Assembly (NCBI RefSeq): GCF_003595215.1
Contig: NZ_QYZP01000001.1
Coordinates: 496,001 to 560,000 of the forward strand
Length of the DNA: 64,000 bases
Direction: 5' to 3'
From: Nesterenkonia natronophila
GTDB taxonomy: Bacteria; Actinomycetota; Actinomycetes; Actinomycetales; Micrococcaceae
The translations under genes and the position numbers were made by a program. Positions within the stretch are counted from its first letter, which is position 1, and each line of letters begins with the position of its first letter. A model generated the notes under the pieces. It did no database searches, was not told where the DNA came from, and was given only the letters and a program-made list of their open reading frames with translations. This document shows, piece after piece, positions 7,481 through 15,790 of the stretch.

Positions 7481-8323
7481 GTGACGTCTGCACCTGCTCT
7501 TGAGCACCCGCTGCGCACTACTGTGTCTGATCAGCTCGAGATGCCTCCACCGGTTGTGGCGCCGGAGTCGCTCTCCGTCACCTTCAATGAGGTGGGACGC
7601 GCCTTCGGTGGCAGGACCGTTTTGCGCAACGTGACCATGACGGTCACTCCAGGGGAAGTCGTCGCGATCCTGGGCGCATCCGGTTGCGGTAAGTCAACTC
7701 TCCTGCGGGCCGTCGGCGGTTTGGATAGTGGGTTCACCGGTAGCCTCCTCATCGGTGATAGCGCTGTTACTCGCTACGACGAACGCACAGCAGTCGGTTT
7801 CCAGGAGCCTCGACTGCTTCCCTGGCGCAGCATCCGAAAAAACATTGAGCTTGGACTTCCCAAAGACCTCAGTAAGTCTGAGGGTCAGTCCCGCGTGGAC
7901 GAGCTTCTGGAGCTTGTCGGTCTCTCCGACCGTGCCCACTTGCGTCCCCGCGAAATCTCAGGCGGGATGGCGCAGCGGGCGTCCCTTGCCCGAGCGCTGG
8001 CCCGCCAGCCAGGGGTCCTGTTGCTGGATGAGCCGTTCGGTGCGCTCGACGCACTGACTCGGTTGAAAATGCAAGACCTGCTCCTGGACGTGCACGCCAA
8101 GACCGGAACCACCGTGCTCCTGGTAACCCACGATGTCAATGAAGCATTGCAGCTTGCCGACCGCATTCTGCTACTCGGTCGCCATGAGTCGGACCCGGTT
8201 GAGGGAGCCGCTGTTAAAGCACTCGTCTCAGTTCCGGGCACCCGGCCTCGGGACCGTGCGGCCACAGACTTGGCGCCTCTGCGCGCTGAGCTGTACGCCG
8301 GCCTCGGTGTGGACTCTCGCTGA
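7481..8323 (+). CDS. Sulfonate-type ABC importer ATPase, SsuB/TauB-like
   Basis: This 280-residue ABC ATPase has Walker A GASGCGKST (65-73), QEPRLLPW in the Q-loop, signature ISGGM (159-163), Walker B LLLDEP (180-185) and switch His217. The RLLPW and SGGMAQRASLARAL blocks are typical of the nitrate/sulfonate/taurine (SsuB/TauB) group. The N-terminal 30 residues are an extra low-complexity extension. The start is GTG, 12 bases after GGGAG. An out-of-frame ATG at 7471 opens a 10-codon ORF that overlaps this start. It is the first gene of the operon under riboswitch C, and the partner lipoprotein and permease follow. Confidence 0.9.
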   Translation: MTSAPALEHPLRTTVSDQLEMPPPVVAPESLSVTFNEVGRAFGGRTVLRNVTMTVTPGEVVAILGASGCGKSTLLRAVGGLDSGFTGSLLIGDSAVTRYDERTAVGFQEPRLLPWRSIRKNIELGLPKDLSKSEGQSRVDELLELVGLSDRAHLRPREISGGMAQRASLARALARQPGVLLLDEPFGALDALTRLKMQDLLLDVHAKTGTTVLLVTHDVNEALQLADRILLLGRHESDPVEGAAVKALVSVPGTRPRDRAATDLAPLRAELYAGLGVDSR

Positions 8324-8404
8324 AACTGTAGGCCGCGCCGCGGCCCCCCTGAAGCCACACTGACTGCTCACTCCTCTGCTCGATTCACCATGAAAGGTCC
8401 TCAC

Positions 8405-9457
8405 GTGCCCACTTTTCTCCAGACCAGGCTCAAGTCCGCGATTGCTGCCTCAGCAGCCGCGACGCTCCTAGCCACCGCCGCCTGCGGCGGAGACGATGAG
8501 CTGGACACCCTCAACATTGACTTCGCCACCTACAACCCGCTCTCTCTGGTGATGCTGGAGCACGGCTGGCTGGAAGAAGAGCTGGAGGACCATGGTGTGG
8601 ACGTGGAATGGATGCAGTCCCACGGCTCCAATCGGGCCAATGAGAACCTCCGGGCCGGCAACATTCACATCGGCTCCACGGCAGGCTCGGCTGCGCTTCT
8701 GAACCGAGCGGTCGGTGCTGACACTCACACCATCCTCATCGAGTCTCAGCCCGAATGGTCGGCCCTGGTCACCCGGGAGGGTTCGGGCATCGACAGTGCA
8801 GACGACCTCGAAGGCGCTACCGTTGCAGCCACCCTCGCGACCGATCCGTTCTTCTTCCTCGCCCGGACTTTGTCTGAACATGGCCTCTCACTTGACGACG
8901 TTGAAGTTCAATCTCTTCAACACGCTGACGGACGTCAGGCTCTCGACAACGGTGATGTAGACGCCTGGGCGGGGCTAGACCCCATCATGGCAAGCGCTGA
9001 GGTTGATGGCGCGGAACTGGTTTACCGGAATGTCGACTTCAACACATACAGCGTCGTCAACGCCACCGGTGATTTCCTGGAGAACCACCCTGAAATCGCC
9101 CAAGTAGTCATCAACGTCTACGAACAGGCGCGTCAGTGGGCGGAGGACAACCCTGAGGAAACAGCCGAGATTCTTGCCGAATACGCAAGCATCGACGGCG
9201 ACGTCGCGGAGCTCGTGCTGAGCGAGCGGGTCAGCTTCGACATCGATCCAGTCCCCGGCGAAGACCTGCACGCCGCGCTGGAACCCGTCGGGCCCTTCTT
9301 TGTGGAGAACGGCGACGTCGATAGCCAGGATGCCGTCGACGAGGCGTTGGAAACGCTCTTCCGGTCAGACTTCGCAGAAGACCGCGAAGCCACTGACGCC
9401 CAGGGGACTGAGGACGCCGCCGATGAGGCCACCATTACCGAGGACGAGGATCAATGA
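8405..9457 (+). CDS. Sulfonate/taurine-type substrate-binding lipoprotein, SsuA-like
   Basis: This is an SBP_bac-type lipoprotein of about 350 residues. The signal peptide ends LATAACGG. The mature part has NPLSLVMLEHGWLEEEL, then AGNIHIGSTAGSAALL and DVDAWAGLDP, the SsuA/TauA/NMT1 pattern for aliphatic sulfonate or related binding. I prefer the GTG at 8405 because GAAAGG lies seven bases upstream. The ATG at 8390 has no ribosome site. The C-terminal 30 residues are strongly acidic, as in several other exported proteins in this window. It overlaps the permease by ATGA. Confidence 0.88.
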   Translation: MPTFLQTRLKSAIAASAAATLLATAACGGDDELDTLNIDFATYNPLSLVMLEHGWLEEELEDHGVDVEWMQSHGSNRANENLRAGNIHIGSTAGSAALLNRAVGADTHTILIESQPEWSALVTREGSGIDSADDLEGATVAATLATDPFFFLARTLSEHGLSLDDVEVQSLQHADGRQALDNGDVDAWAGLDPIMASAEVDGAELVYRNVDFNTYSVVNATGDFLENHPEIAQVVINVYEQARQWAEDNPEETAEILAEYASIDGDVAELVLSERVSFDIDPVPGEDLHAALEPVGPFFVENGDVDSQDAVDEALETLFRSDFAEDREATDAQGTEDAADEATITEDEDQ

Positions 9458-10257
9458 CCACCACACTCGCAGCACAGGCCGCAGCTCCCGGGCGGGCGAA
9501 GTCCCTGCCCGGTGGACGCATACTTCTCGGCGCCGCAGTTCCAGTGTTCATCATCGGGTTGTGGTGGTTGGTCACGGGGCCGCTGGATCTCTTCACCCCC
9601 ACGCAGCTGCCAGCTCCCCAGAGCGTCCTAGATGCGGGGGTGGGCCTGTTTGAGGGTGGAGCGCTGTTCGCCCACGTGGGTATCTCCGTCCAACGCGTGC
9701 TGCTCGGATTCCTCTTTGGCGCAGGAGTCGGCCTCCTGCTTGGTTCACTGCTGGGCCTGTCGAGGATCGCCGACGGCCTGCTCCACCCCACCGTGGGGGC
9801 CTTCCGGGCCGTACCTTCCCTGGCCTGGGTCCCGCTCATCCTGCTGTGGGTGGGCATCGGCGAAGACGGCAAAGTGCTGCTGATCGCCATCGGCGCATTC
9901 TTCCCCGTCTTCACTTCAGTCCATTCAGCTCTGCGCCATGTCGACCCCCATTTGGTGGAAGCTGGCCGCGCTTTCGGCTACCACGGCACCCGGCTGCTGA
10001 CCACAGTGCAACTTCCTGCCGTGGTTCCTCCGGTGTTCTCGGGTCTGCGACTGGCGTTGGCCCAGTCCTGGTTGTTCCTGGTCGCCGCTGAGTTACTCGC
10101 CTCATCCGAAGGGCTGGGATTCTTGCTGATCGAATCGCAGAACAATGGACGGGTTGACCGGTTGCTGCTGGCAATCGTCCTGCTCGCCATTCTCGGAAAA
10201 ATTACCGACACCCTGCTCGGCTTCATCGAACGCAAAGCACTGAAGACTTGGGCTTGA
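9454..10257 (+). CDS. Sulfonate-type ABC importer permease, SsuC/TauC-like
   Basis: This 267-residue membrane protein has about six hydrophobic segments and the permease-ATPase docking loop EAGRAFGYHGTRLL near residue 170. The FRAVPSLAWVPLILLWVGIG stretch is characteristic of SsuC/TauC/NrtB. The start overlaps the lipoprotein stop (ATGA). The segment order ATPase, binding protein, permease, monooxygenase parallels ssu-type operons, where import and oxygenolytic desulfonation are encoded together. Confidence 0.92.
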   Translation: MTTTLAAQAAAPGRAKSLPGGRILLGAAVPVFIIGLWWLVTGPLDLFTPTQLPAPQSVLDAGVGLFEGGALFAHVGISVQRVLLGFLFGAGVGLLLGSLLGLSRIADGLLHPTVGAFRAVPSLAWVPLILLWVGIGEDGKVLLIAIGAFFPVFTSVHSALRHVDPHLVEAGRAFGYHGTRLLTTVQLPAVVPPVFSGLRLALAQSWLFLVAAELLASSEGLGFLLIESQNNGRVDRLLLAIVLLAILGKITDTLLGFIERKALKTWA

Positions 10258-10268
10258 GAGAGAAAACT

Positions 10269-11684
10269 ATGAGCTATCCCACAACCCCCTCCGGTCATCG
10301 AGAGATCTTATTCAACGCCTTCGACATGAACTGTGTGGTGCACCAGTCCCCGGGACTCTGGCGTCACCCTGAGGACCGAGCCCGAGATTACAACACGCTC
10401 GCGTACTGGACCCATATCGCTAGGACGCTGGAGAACGGCCTCTTTGACGGGCTCTTCATCGCCGATGTGCTCGGACCCTATGATGTTTTCGGAGCCAGTC
10501 CTGAGGCAGCGCTGCGCTCGGGGGCCCAAATCCCCCTGCAGGACCCCTTCCTGCTGGTCTCCGCCATGGCTGCCGTGACCGAGAACCTCGGCTTCGGCAT
10601 CACCGCGGGTACCGCCTATGAACACCCCTACGCATTCTCCCGTCGCCTCGGCACATTAGATCACCTGACCGGAGGTCGGGTCGGGTGGAACGTCGTCACC
10701 GGATACCTGCCCTCAGCTGCCCAGAACATGGGACAGGAAGACCAGATGGAGCACGACCAGCGCTACGATCACGCTGATGAGTACATGGATGTGGTGTACA
10801 AACTGCTGGAAGGTTCATGGGAAGACGACGCGGTGGTCGCAGACAAAGAATCGGGGGTCTTCACCGATCCCACGAAAGTCCACCGCATTGAACACCAAGG
10901 CGAATATTTCAAGACCCCTGGGATCGGCGTCGTCGAACCGTCACCGCAACGCATGCCGGTGGTCTATCAGGCAGGTGCCTCCAGCCGAGGACGTGCATTC
11001 GCCGGCAAACATGCCGAAGCTGTCTTCATCAACCCGCCGACTAAGGAACTCGCTCAAGCCTCGGTGCAACGGATTCGCCGGGCGGTGGCTGACGCTGGGC
11101 GAGACCCCTATGACGTTCGGATCTTCGCCATGCAGACGATTGTTACGGGTCCCGACAGCACCTCAGCGCAAGCCAAATACGATGACCTGACTCGATACGT
11201 GGACGCCGAGGGAGGGCTGGTACTGATGTCGGGGTGGATGGGTATTGACCTTTCCCATTTCGACCTCGATCAACCTATCGGCGAGGTCGAGTCAAATGCT
11301 ATTCAGTCCACCGTCGAAACGTTCCAGAAGGCCTCCGGCCGTGAAGATGAGGTTTGGACGGTGCGGCAGCTGGCGGAGTGGGTCGGTGTCGGAGGCTTCG
11401 GCCCGGTCATCATCGGCGATGGGCCCACCGTGGCACAGCAGCTGATCGAGTGGCAGGAAGAGACTGACATTGACGGTTTCAACCTGGCGTACCACATCAC
11501 TCCGGGCACCTTTGAAGACATTGTGGAGTACGTGGTGCCCGAGCTGCAGGGGCTGGGCCGCTACAAGACCGCATACACCCCGGGAACTCTCAGGAACAAA
11601 CTCTTCGGCCAAGGGGACCATCTTGCGGAGACTCATCACGGTGCCCGGTTCCAACTCCGGCGGTCACAGTTAACAGGGGGCTGA
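10269..11684 (+). CDS. LLM-class flavin monooxygenase, NtaA/SnaA/DszA type (copy 2)
   Basis: This 471-residue luciferase-like monooxygenase has ILFNAFDMNCV at the N-terminus, GLFIADVLGPYDVFG, YAFSRRLGTLDHLTGGRVGWNVVTGYL and VVYQAGASSRGR. It shares the same architecture and many blocks with the minus-strand enzyme at 827-2266, so the two are paralogues. The ATG at 10269 lies after GAGAGAGA. An upstream TTG at 10248 is inside the permease and less likely. It closes the operon under riboswitch C, which supports a role in oxidative C-S cleavage of whatever the sulfonate-type importer brings in. The flavin reductase partner is not in the window. Confidence 0.9.
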   Translation: MSYPTTPSGHREILFNAFDMNCVVHQSPGLWRHPEDRARDYNTLAYWTHIARTLENGLFDGLFIADVLGPYDVFGASPEAALRSGAQIPLQDPFLLVSAMAAVTENLGFGITAGTAYEHPYAFSRRLGTLDHLTGGRVGWNVVTGYLPSAAQNMGQEDQMEHDQRYDHADEYMDVVYKLLEGSWEDDAVVADKESGVFTDPTKVHRIEHQGEYFKTPGIGVVEPSPQRMPVVYQAGASSRGRAFAGKHAEAVFINPPTKELAQASVQRIRRAVADAGRDPYDVRIFAMQTIVTGPDSTSAQAKYDDLTRYVDAEGGLVLMSGWMGIDLSHFDLDQPIGEVESNAIQSTVETFQKASGREDEVWTVRQLAEWVGVGGFGPVIIGDGPTVAQQLIEWQEETDIDGFNLAYHITPGTFEDIVEYVVPELQGLGRYKTAYTPGTLRNKLFGQGDHLAETHHGARFQLRRSQLTGG

Positions 11685-11784
11685 ACCTGCCGAGGCAGGA
11701 CGCGATACTCAAAGCAGACACCGGCTGGGGAGGACCACCGCAGGCGCATTTGGGGTTTAGAGCCTCGCGTGGGGATATTCTTGA

Positions 11785-12507
11785 GTGGCTATGCTCCAGC
11801 TGCTCAGTCTCCTCGAACCATTGCGCGCCCAACAGGCACAGATAAACGCAACCCGTCCGGATCCCCTGCTCGGGGATTCCCAACTGCTGGCTGCGGCGCT
11901 GGCGAGCCGGAGCGTGACTGCCAAACGCATCACCGAAGGCCGGTGGGTCTTCGAATTCCGCGGACACGTCATTGGCGGATTCGCCAATCGAGTGACCACC
12001 TTAGTCAGTGCGCACTCGCGCCGACTCCTCGGGGATCCTGCTCAGCTGCGTGCTCACCTGGACCTCATGGAGGTTCCGCACGCCATTGGCGCCGACGACG
12101 CCTCCGAGCAGTTCCAGCCCATGCTCCCTATCGAACTGGAGGAGCCTGAAAATGAGCAGGATCATCCGGCTCTCCTCCAGGCCTACTGTGTCGGAAAGTC
12201 CGTTGTCAGCATGATCGGAGTGATGCCAGACCCTGAGGGTGGCGGAAGGACTCTGACTATAGACGTCACGGACCGTGTGGATGAGGGCATCTCTCAGCTT
12301 GCGGTCAACGGTTTGTGCAGCGTTCCGGGGTTGTTGGCAGGAGCCGTCAACATGCAGGTGAGCTCACTGGACACGGCTGAGGGTGGCGTAGTGATCGGTA
12401 TTGATGAGACCGCCAGCACGGTTCCTCACCACTATCCAGACCTAGGGCCTGGGCGGGGTGTCGCGGAGGCCGTGGCTGAGCATATTCTTTTTACTGCTGC
12501 GCTGTGA
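11785..12507 (+). CDS. Shortened ATP-grasp-like paralogue, probable pseudoenzyme
   Basis: This 240-residue protein aligns with its downstream neighbour at both ends. Residues 35-102 match neighbour residues 70-138, and residues 132-236 match the C-terminal part (QAYCVGKSVV, LTIDVTDRVDE, LAVNGLCSVPGL, LDTAEGGVVIG). Most of the ATP-binding core is missing between them. Where the neighbour has the metal-ligand motif EVNP, this protein has GIDE, so catalysis looks lost. GTG 11785 and ATG 11791 are both possible; TATTCT (11776-11781) suggests a nearly leaderless transcript. It may form a heteromer with or regulate the active paralogue (inference). Confidence 0.7.
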   Translation: MAMLQLLSLLEPLRAQQAQINATRPDPLLGDSQLLAAALASRSVTAKRITEGRWVFEFRGHVIGGFANRVTTLVSAHSRRLLGDPAQLRAHLDLMEVPHAIGADDASEQFQPMLPIELEEPENEQDHPALLQAYCVGKSVVSMIGVMPDPEGGGRTLTIDVTDRVDEGISQLAVNGLCSVPGLLAGAVNMQVSSLDTAEGGVVIGIDETASTVPHHYPDLGPGRGVAEAVAEHILFTAAL

Positions 12508-12523
12508 GGCTATGGTGAATTCC

Positions 12524-13684
12524 ATGCCAGAGACTTACTTTCCCTCTCCCGGTCAGGGTGTTGGGCGCAGGCAGGCTCCTCCGCCGCCACCGGCTGATGC
12601 GCCGAGGAGTGAGCGCGCTACGGTGCAGCTGGGGAAGAATCCGACAGCTACTACTCGTTTCATCGCAGAGCACGTGGAGCCGCAGTACGCGCAGTTGCGG
12701 CGCTGGAACTCCACTCTCTCTCACGACGAGCTGCTTCAGCGAGCAGCCCGCCGCAAGCGGATGACCATCAAGAAGATCACCGAGTCGAACCAACTGTTTT
12801 TCCTCTCGGGAGTGCTCGTAGGGGGAATGGATGGGGTGATTACGTCCCTGGTCAGCCATCAGGCCAGACGGGTTTCCCGTTCCAAGGCTATGACCAAGCG
12901 CTACCTCAGTTCGGCCGAAGTGCCGACTCCTAAGGGCAAGGCGATCAATCCCACTGATTTTGCGCGGGCGGTGAAGTACATGAAGGCCCTGGGCAAGCGT
13001 GTGGCAGTGAAACCCTCAGCTGGTCGGGCAGCTAGGGGCATCAGCGTCAATGTCACTAAGGAGTCGGAGCTGCGCACGGCCTGGCAGGCTGCGATGGCTG
13101 CCCGCTCGGCCACCTCGGAGTCGCGGTATCTGATTGTGATTGAGGAGTACACTCCGGGACTGGATGTTCGGTGCTATGTGGTTGGTGGGCGTGTCGTGGG
13201 TGCGGTGGCCCGACTGCCGCTCTACGTCGTTGGTGACGGGGTCTCCACGGTAGGCAAACTGGCTGACCAGGAGCTTGCCCCTCGCCGACAGAACGAGTAT
13301 CTGAAGAGCCGCCAGCCCGACGTCAGTGATTCGTTCTTGGCGGCTGTTGGAGTGAGCCGTGAGAGCGTGCTTCCGGAAGGCAAGCTGCAGTATCTGACGT
13401 CTATCGCTGACACCGGGCGGGGAGGCGGCATCGCGGTGGATGTGCTGGACCTGCTCAGTGTGGAACTCAAGGACTTGGCGGTGGATGGGTTGTGGGCTAT
13501 CCCGGGTCTAGGCGCTGCTGCTGTTGACTTGCTGGTTCCGGATTTGGGGACCGCTGAGGGTGCTGTGGTGCTAGAGGTCAACCCTTATGCCAACATCATG
13601 CAGTTTCATTACCCCAGTTATGGGGAGCCGCGGAAGATCAACGACGCCGTGATGGAGGAGATCCTCGAACGGGCCTCACGCTAG
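12524..13684 (+). CDS. Stand-alone ATP-grasp enzyme resembling the cyanophycin-synthetase ATP-grasp domain
   Basis: This 386-residue protein has, after a proline-rich head, VAVKPSAGRAARGISVNV (161-177), EEYTPGLDVRCYVV (207-220), LPLYVVGDGVSTV (231-243), GGIAVDVLD and the metal motif EVNPYA (351-356). That order matches the ATP-grasp module of cyanophycin synthetase, a carboxylate-amine ligase. The Mur-ligase half of that enzyme is absent. The start ATG lies seven bases after TATGGT (12511-12516), the pattern of a leaderless message, and lacks a ribosome site. No precursor peptide or other biosynthetic gene is adjacent, so the amino-acid or peptide substrate is unknown. It follows the shortened paralogue by 16 bp. 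Confidence 0.75.
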   Translation: MPETYFPSPGQGVGRRQAPPPPPADAPRSERATVQLGKNPTATTRFIAEHVEPQYAQLRRWNSTLSHDELLQRAARRKRMTIKKITESNQLFFLSGVLVGGMDGVITSLVSHQARRVSRSKAMTKRYLSSAEVPTPKGKAINPTDFARAVKYMKALGKRVAVKPSAGRAARGISVNVTKESELRTAWQAAMAARSATSESRYLIVIEEYTPGLDVRCYVVGGRVVGAVARLPLYVVGDGVSTVGKLADQELAPRRQNEYLKSRQPDVSDSFLAAVGVSRESVLPEGKLQYLTSIADTGRGGGIAVDVLDLLSVELKDLAVDGLWAIPGLGAAAVDLLVPDLGTAEGAVVLEVNPYANIMQFHYPSYGEPRKINDAVMEEILERASR

Positions 13685-13854
13685 CCGGTTGGAAGTTTTC
13701 CACAGATCCTGGTGAGCGTCTGGTGCCAGGGAGTAAGTCTGGTTAGGCTATGTGGCACAGTCCTTACTTCTTGATGAGGGCTGAGCACGTGTATGGATTC
13801 GCGGTGCTGCAGGGGGACTCCGCCGTGCCGCGCAAAGGCGCGAACGGGTGACCA

Positions 13855-14538
13855 ATGGTGATAGAGCTCAGAGTTGTGGGGACCGCTGCGGCTGCAGCGC
13901 TGATGACTGCGTTGGCAGGGTGCGCGGAGGGGACAGAGCGGGCTGAGGCTGAAGAGGCCCAACCAACCGTCCTAGAGTCTGCGGCCGATAAGACTGCGGG
14001 AAGGGACGTCGAGTCATCTCCGGAAGGTGGGGAAGACGGTCCAGGCGATGGCGCGGCGGAAGCATCGGACCCAACCCCCGTTCCGGCCTCCTCTGAGGGG
14101 CCAGCTCAAGACTGGCCTGCTCCCGAACCCCCAGAGGAAATCTACGCACCGACAGAGGAAGGCGCAGAGGCTCTCCTTCAGTATTGGTTCGACGCTCGGC
14201 ACTATGCCCGAATCACTGGGGAAACTGCGCCCTTGGAAGAAGTCTCCCATGAGGATTGTGAAATGTGCCGAGCGGAACTTGAGTTGGTCCGAGACGTATT
14301 TGCCAATGACGGCTGGTACGTAAGTGACAGTGATGTTGTGAAGGACATCCATGTTCGATTGGAATCCTCCAAGATTGCGAGTGGTTTATTTATTTTGAAG
14401 GAATCAAAATTTGAGTATTACTGGAACCAAGAAAAACAAGGAATAAGCAGACATAACAAGGTGGGGGCTTACCAATTCAAGTTTAGGTATGTAGGCGACC
14501 AATGGCGAGTGATCCATTCAAATAATATCGAACTATAG
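13855..14538 (+). CDS. DUF6318-family lipoprotein
   Basis: This 227-residue exported protein has a signal peptide with lipobox LAGC (cysteine near 23), an acidic Pro/Glu/Ser-rich linker to about residue 100, and a C-terminal domain starting TEEGAEALLQYWFDARHYARITG with a CEMC pair. This matches the DUF6318 family found in Micrococcales, whose function is not known. The second half of the gene (from about 14330) is clearly richer in A and T than its own first half and the flanks. A PKD-like exported protein follows, a gene pairing I expect in relatives but cannot verify here. Confidence 0.7.
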   Translation: MVIELRVVGTAAAAALMTALAGCAEGTERAEAEEAQPTVLESAADKTAGRDVESSPEGGEDGPGDGAAEASDPTPVPASSEGPAQDWPAPEPPEEIYAPTEEGAEALLQYWFDARHYARITGETAPLEEVSHEDCEMCRAELELVRDVFANDGWYVSDSDVVKDIHVRLESSKIASGLFILKESKFEYYWNQEKQGISRHNKVGAYQFKFRYVGDQWRVIHSNNIEL

Positions 14539-14641
14539 GTGAACTCGAGTCGTCAACTCGTGGCAGAGGTGTCGTATACGTTGAACGCAGCTGAATTTAC
14601 ATCAGTAGTGTTTAGGTTTAAATGAAGAAGGTTTAGTTATT

Positions 14642-15760
14642 ATGGCTTTCATCACCAACTCTTTATTTATTACTATTCTTAGCGGGATTATTTTGGGTCA
14701 GCATGACGACTCCTCAGATGTTGAACCCAGGAGTGACTTAGGTATTAGTTTTGGAGAGCGCGGGATCGCGATGGAACTCGAGACTCGTCACCCGTCGAAC
14801 GATTTGGAAGAACTGACACGAGTGCCTCGACCTGAAGCATCCCCTAACGAGTCTCGTTCGGGTGCGCCTAGCCGAGACCCTGGTGCCCGAATCAACCAGG
14901 AGAGCGGGTCCACCGGCGAGACCTCGCTCTATTGCATGGAAGACGACGGGGAATTGGACACTGACTGTCTCAATTTTGCCGCTGCGCTGACAAACCATGC
15001 CACAGGCGGTGAGTGCATTTTAGTTCGGGGGAATGGACAGTTTGGTGCGCCCAGGTGCGCAGAGGAGGCCCCGCCGCCGGCTGCGATAGATCAAGTACTT
15101 ACAGAAGAAGTGCCCGAGGAGTCCGACTCAGATTGGGAGCTGATCCTCACGCAGATACCCGGCGAAGTGGAACGGGCCTTCTTAAGTCTGCCGATTGATG
15201 GTGGCACCGTTTCTTTCGACGAGGAGCTCCTTGGTTTTGGCTATATCAACCAGCACACCAACGTATTTGCCGAGGTCGAGCCCCAAACGTTTAGTGAATC
15301 GCTACTTGGGATCGACGTAGACATCCGCGCTATCCCAGTTAATTATCGATTCGACTTCGGCGATGGAACCAGCCGTTCATCTCTTGATCCTGGCGGTCCC
15401 ACGACTCTATACCTCCCTGAGGAACGTGATATCCCCGCATTGGATGTGGAGACACCGACTTCTCACATTTACCTAGACACAGGGGTCTACCAAGTTGAGG
15501 TCACCACTACTTTCATTGGTGAATACCGGCTCCCTGGCGCGGACTGGAGTCCCATCAGCGGCGCTGTCGATATCCCAGCCACCCCGGGGGAAGCGGATAT
15601 CTGGCGCCCCAGCCACAGACATGTCTCAGGTGCATGCAGGGAAGCGAGGCACTGGGGCTGCTCCGGACCTGTTGAAATCGGGCCAGGCGACCGGCCCCCA
15701 AAGGTTTTCGCCGAGGAATACGACAGCAATGGGCGGCACATCGGGTCCCAGCACCCGTAG
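14642..15760 (+). CDS. Exported protein with PKD-like domain, function unknown
   Basis: This 372-residue protein has a hydrophobic N-terminus (LFITILSGIILG, about 8-19) that could be a signal peptide or anchor. A long polar region with two cysteine pairs follows. Between about residues 220 and 310 a PKD-like beta sandwich is marked by NYRFDFGDGTS, SHIYLDTGVYQVEVTTTF and W-PISGAVDIPA. PKD domains are usually extracellular adhesion or polysaccharide-binding modules. The first 100 bp are AT-rich like the end of the upstream gene. I do not recognise a catalytic domain. Confidence 0.6.
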   Translation: MAFITNSLFITILSGIILGQHDDSSDVEPRSDLGISFGERGIAMELETRHPSNDLEELTRVPRPEASPNESRSGAPSRDPGARINQESGSTGETSLYCMEDDGELDTDCLNFAAALTNHATGGECILVRGNGQFGAPRCAEEAPPPAAIDQVLTEEVPEESDSDWELILTQIPGEVERAFLSLPIDGGTVSFDEELLGFGYINQHTNVFAEVEPQTFSESLLGIDVDIRAIPVNYRFDFGDGTSRSSLDPGGPTTLYLPEERDIPALDVETPTSHIYLDTGVYQVEVTTTFIGEYRLPGADWSPISGAVDIPATPGEADIWRPSHRHVSGACREARHWGCSGPVEIGPGDRPPKVFAEEYDSNGRHIGSQHP

Positions 15761-15790
15761 GCGTGGACAGGGGCCCTGGTTCTTCCAAGA

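Noticed and set aside
8390-8404. ATG 8390 as the start of the sulfonate-binding lipoprotein
   Set aside because: The AAAGG ribosome site lies downstream of this ATG and at proper spacing from GTG 8405.
11686-11699. CCTGCC-GA-GGCAGG as terminator of the second sulfur operon
   Set aside because: The loop is too small for a full stem and no T-run follows.
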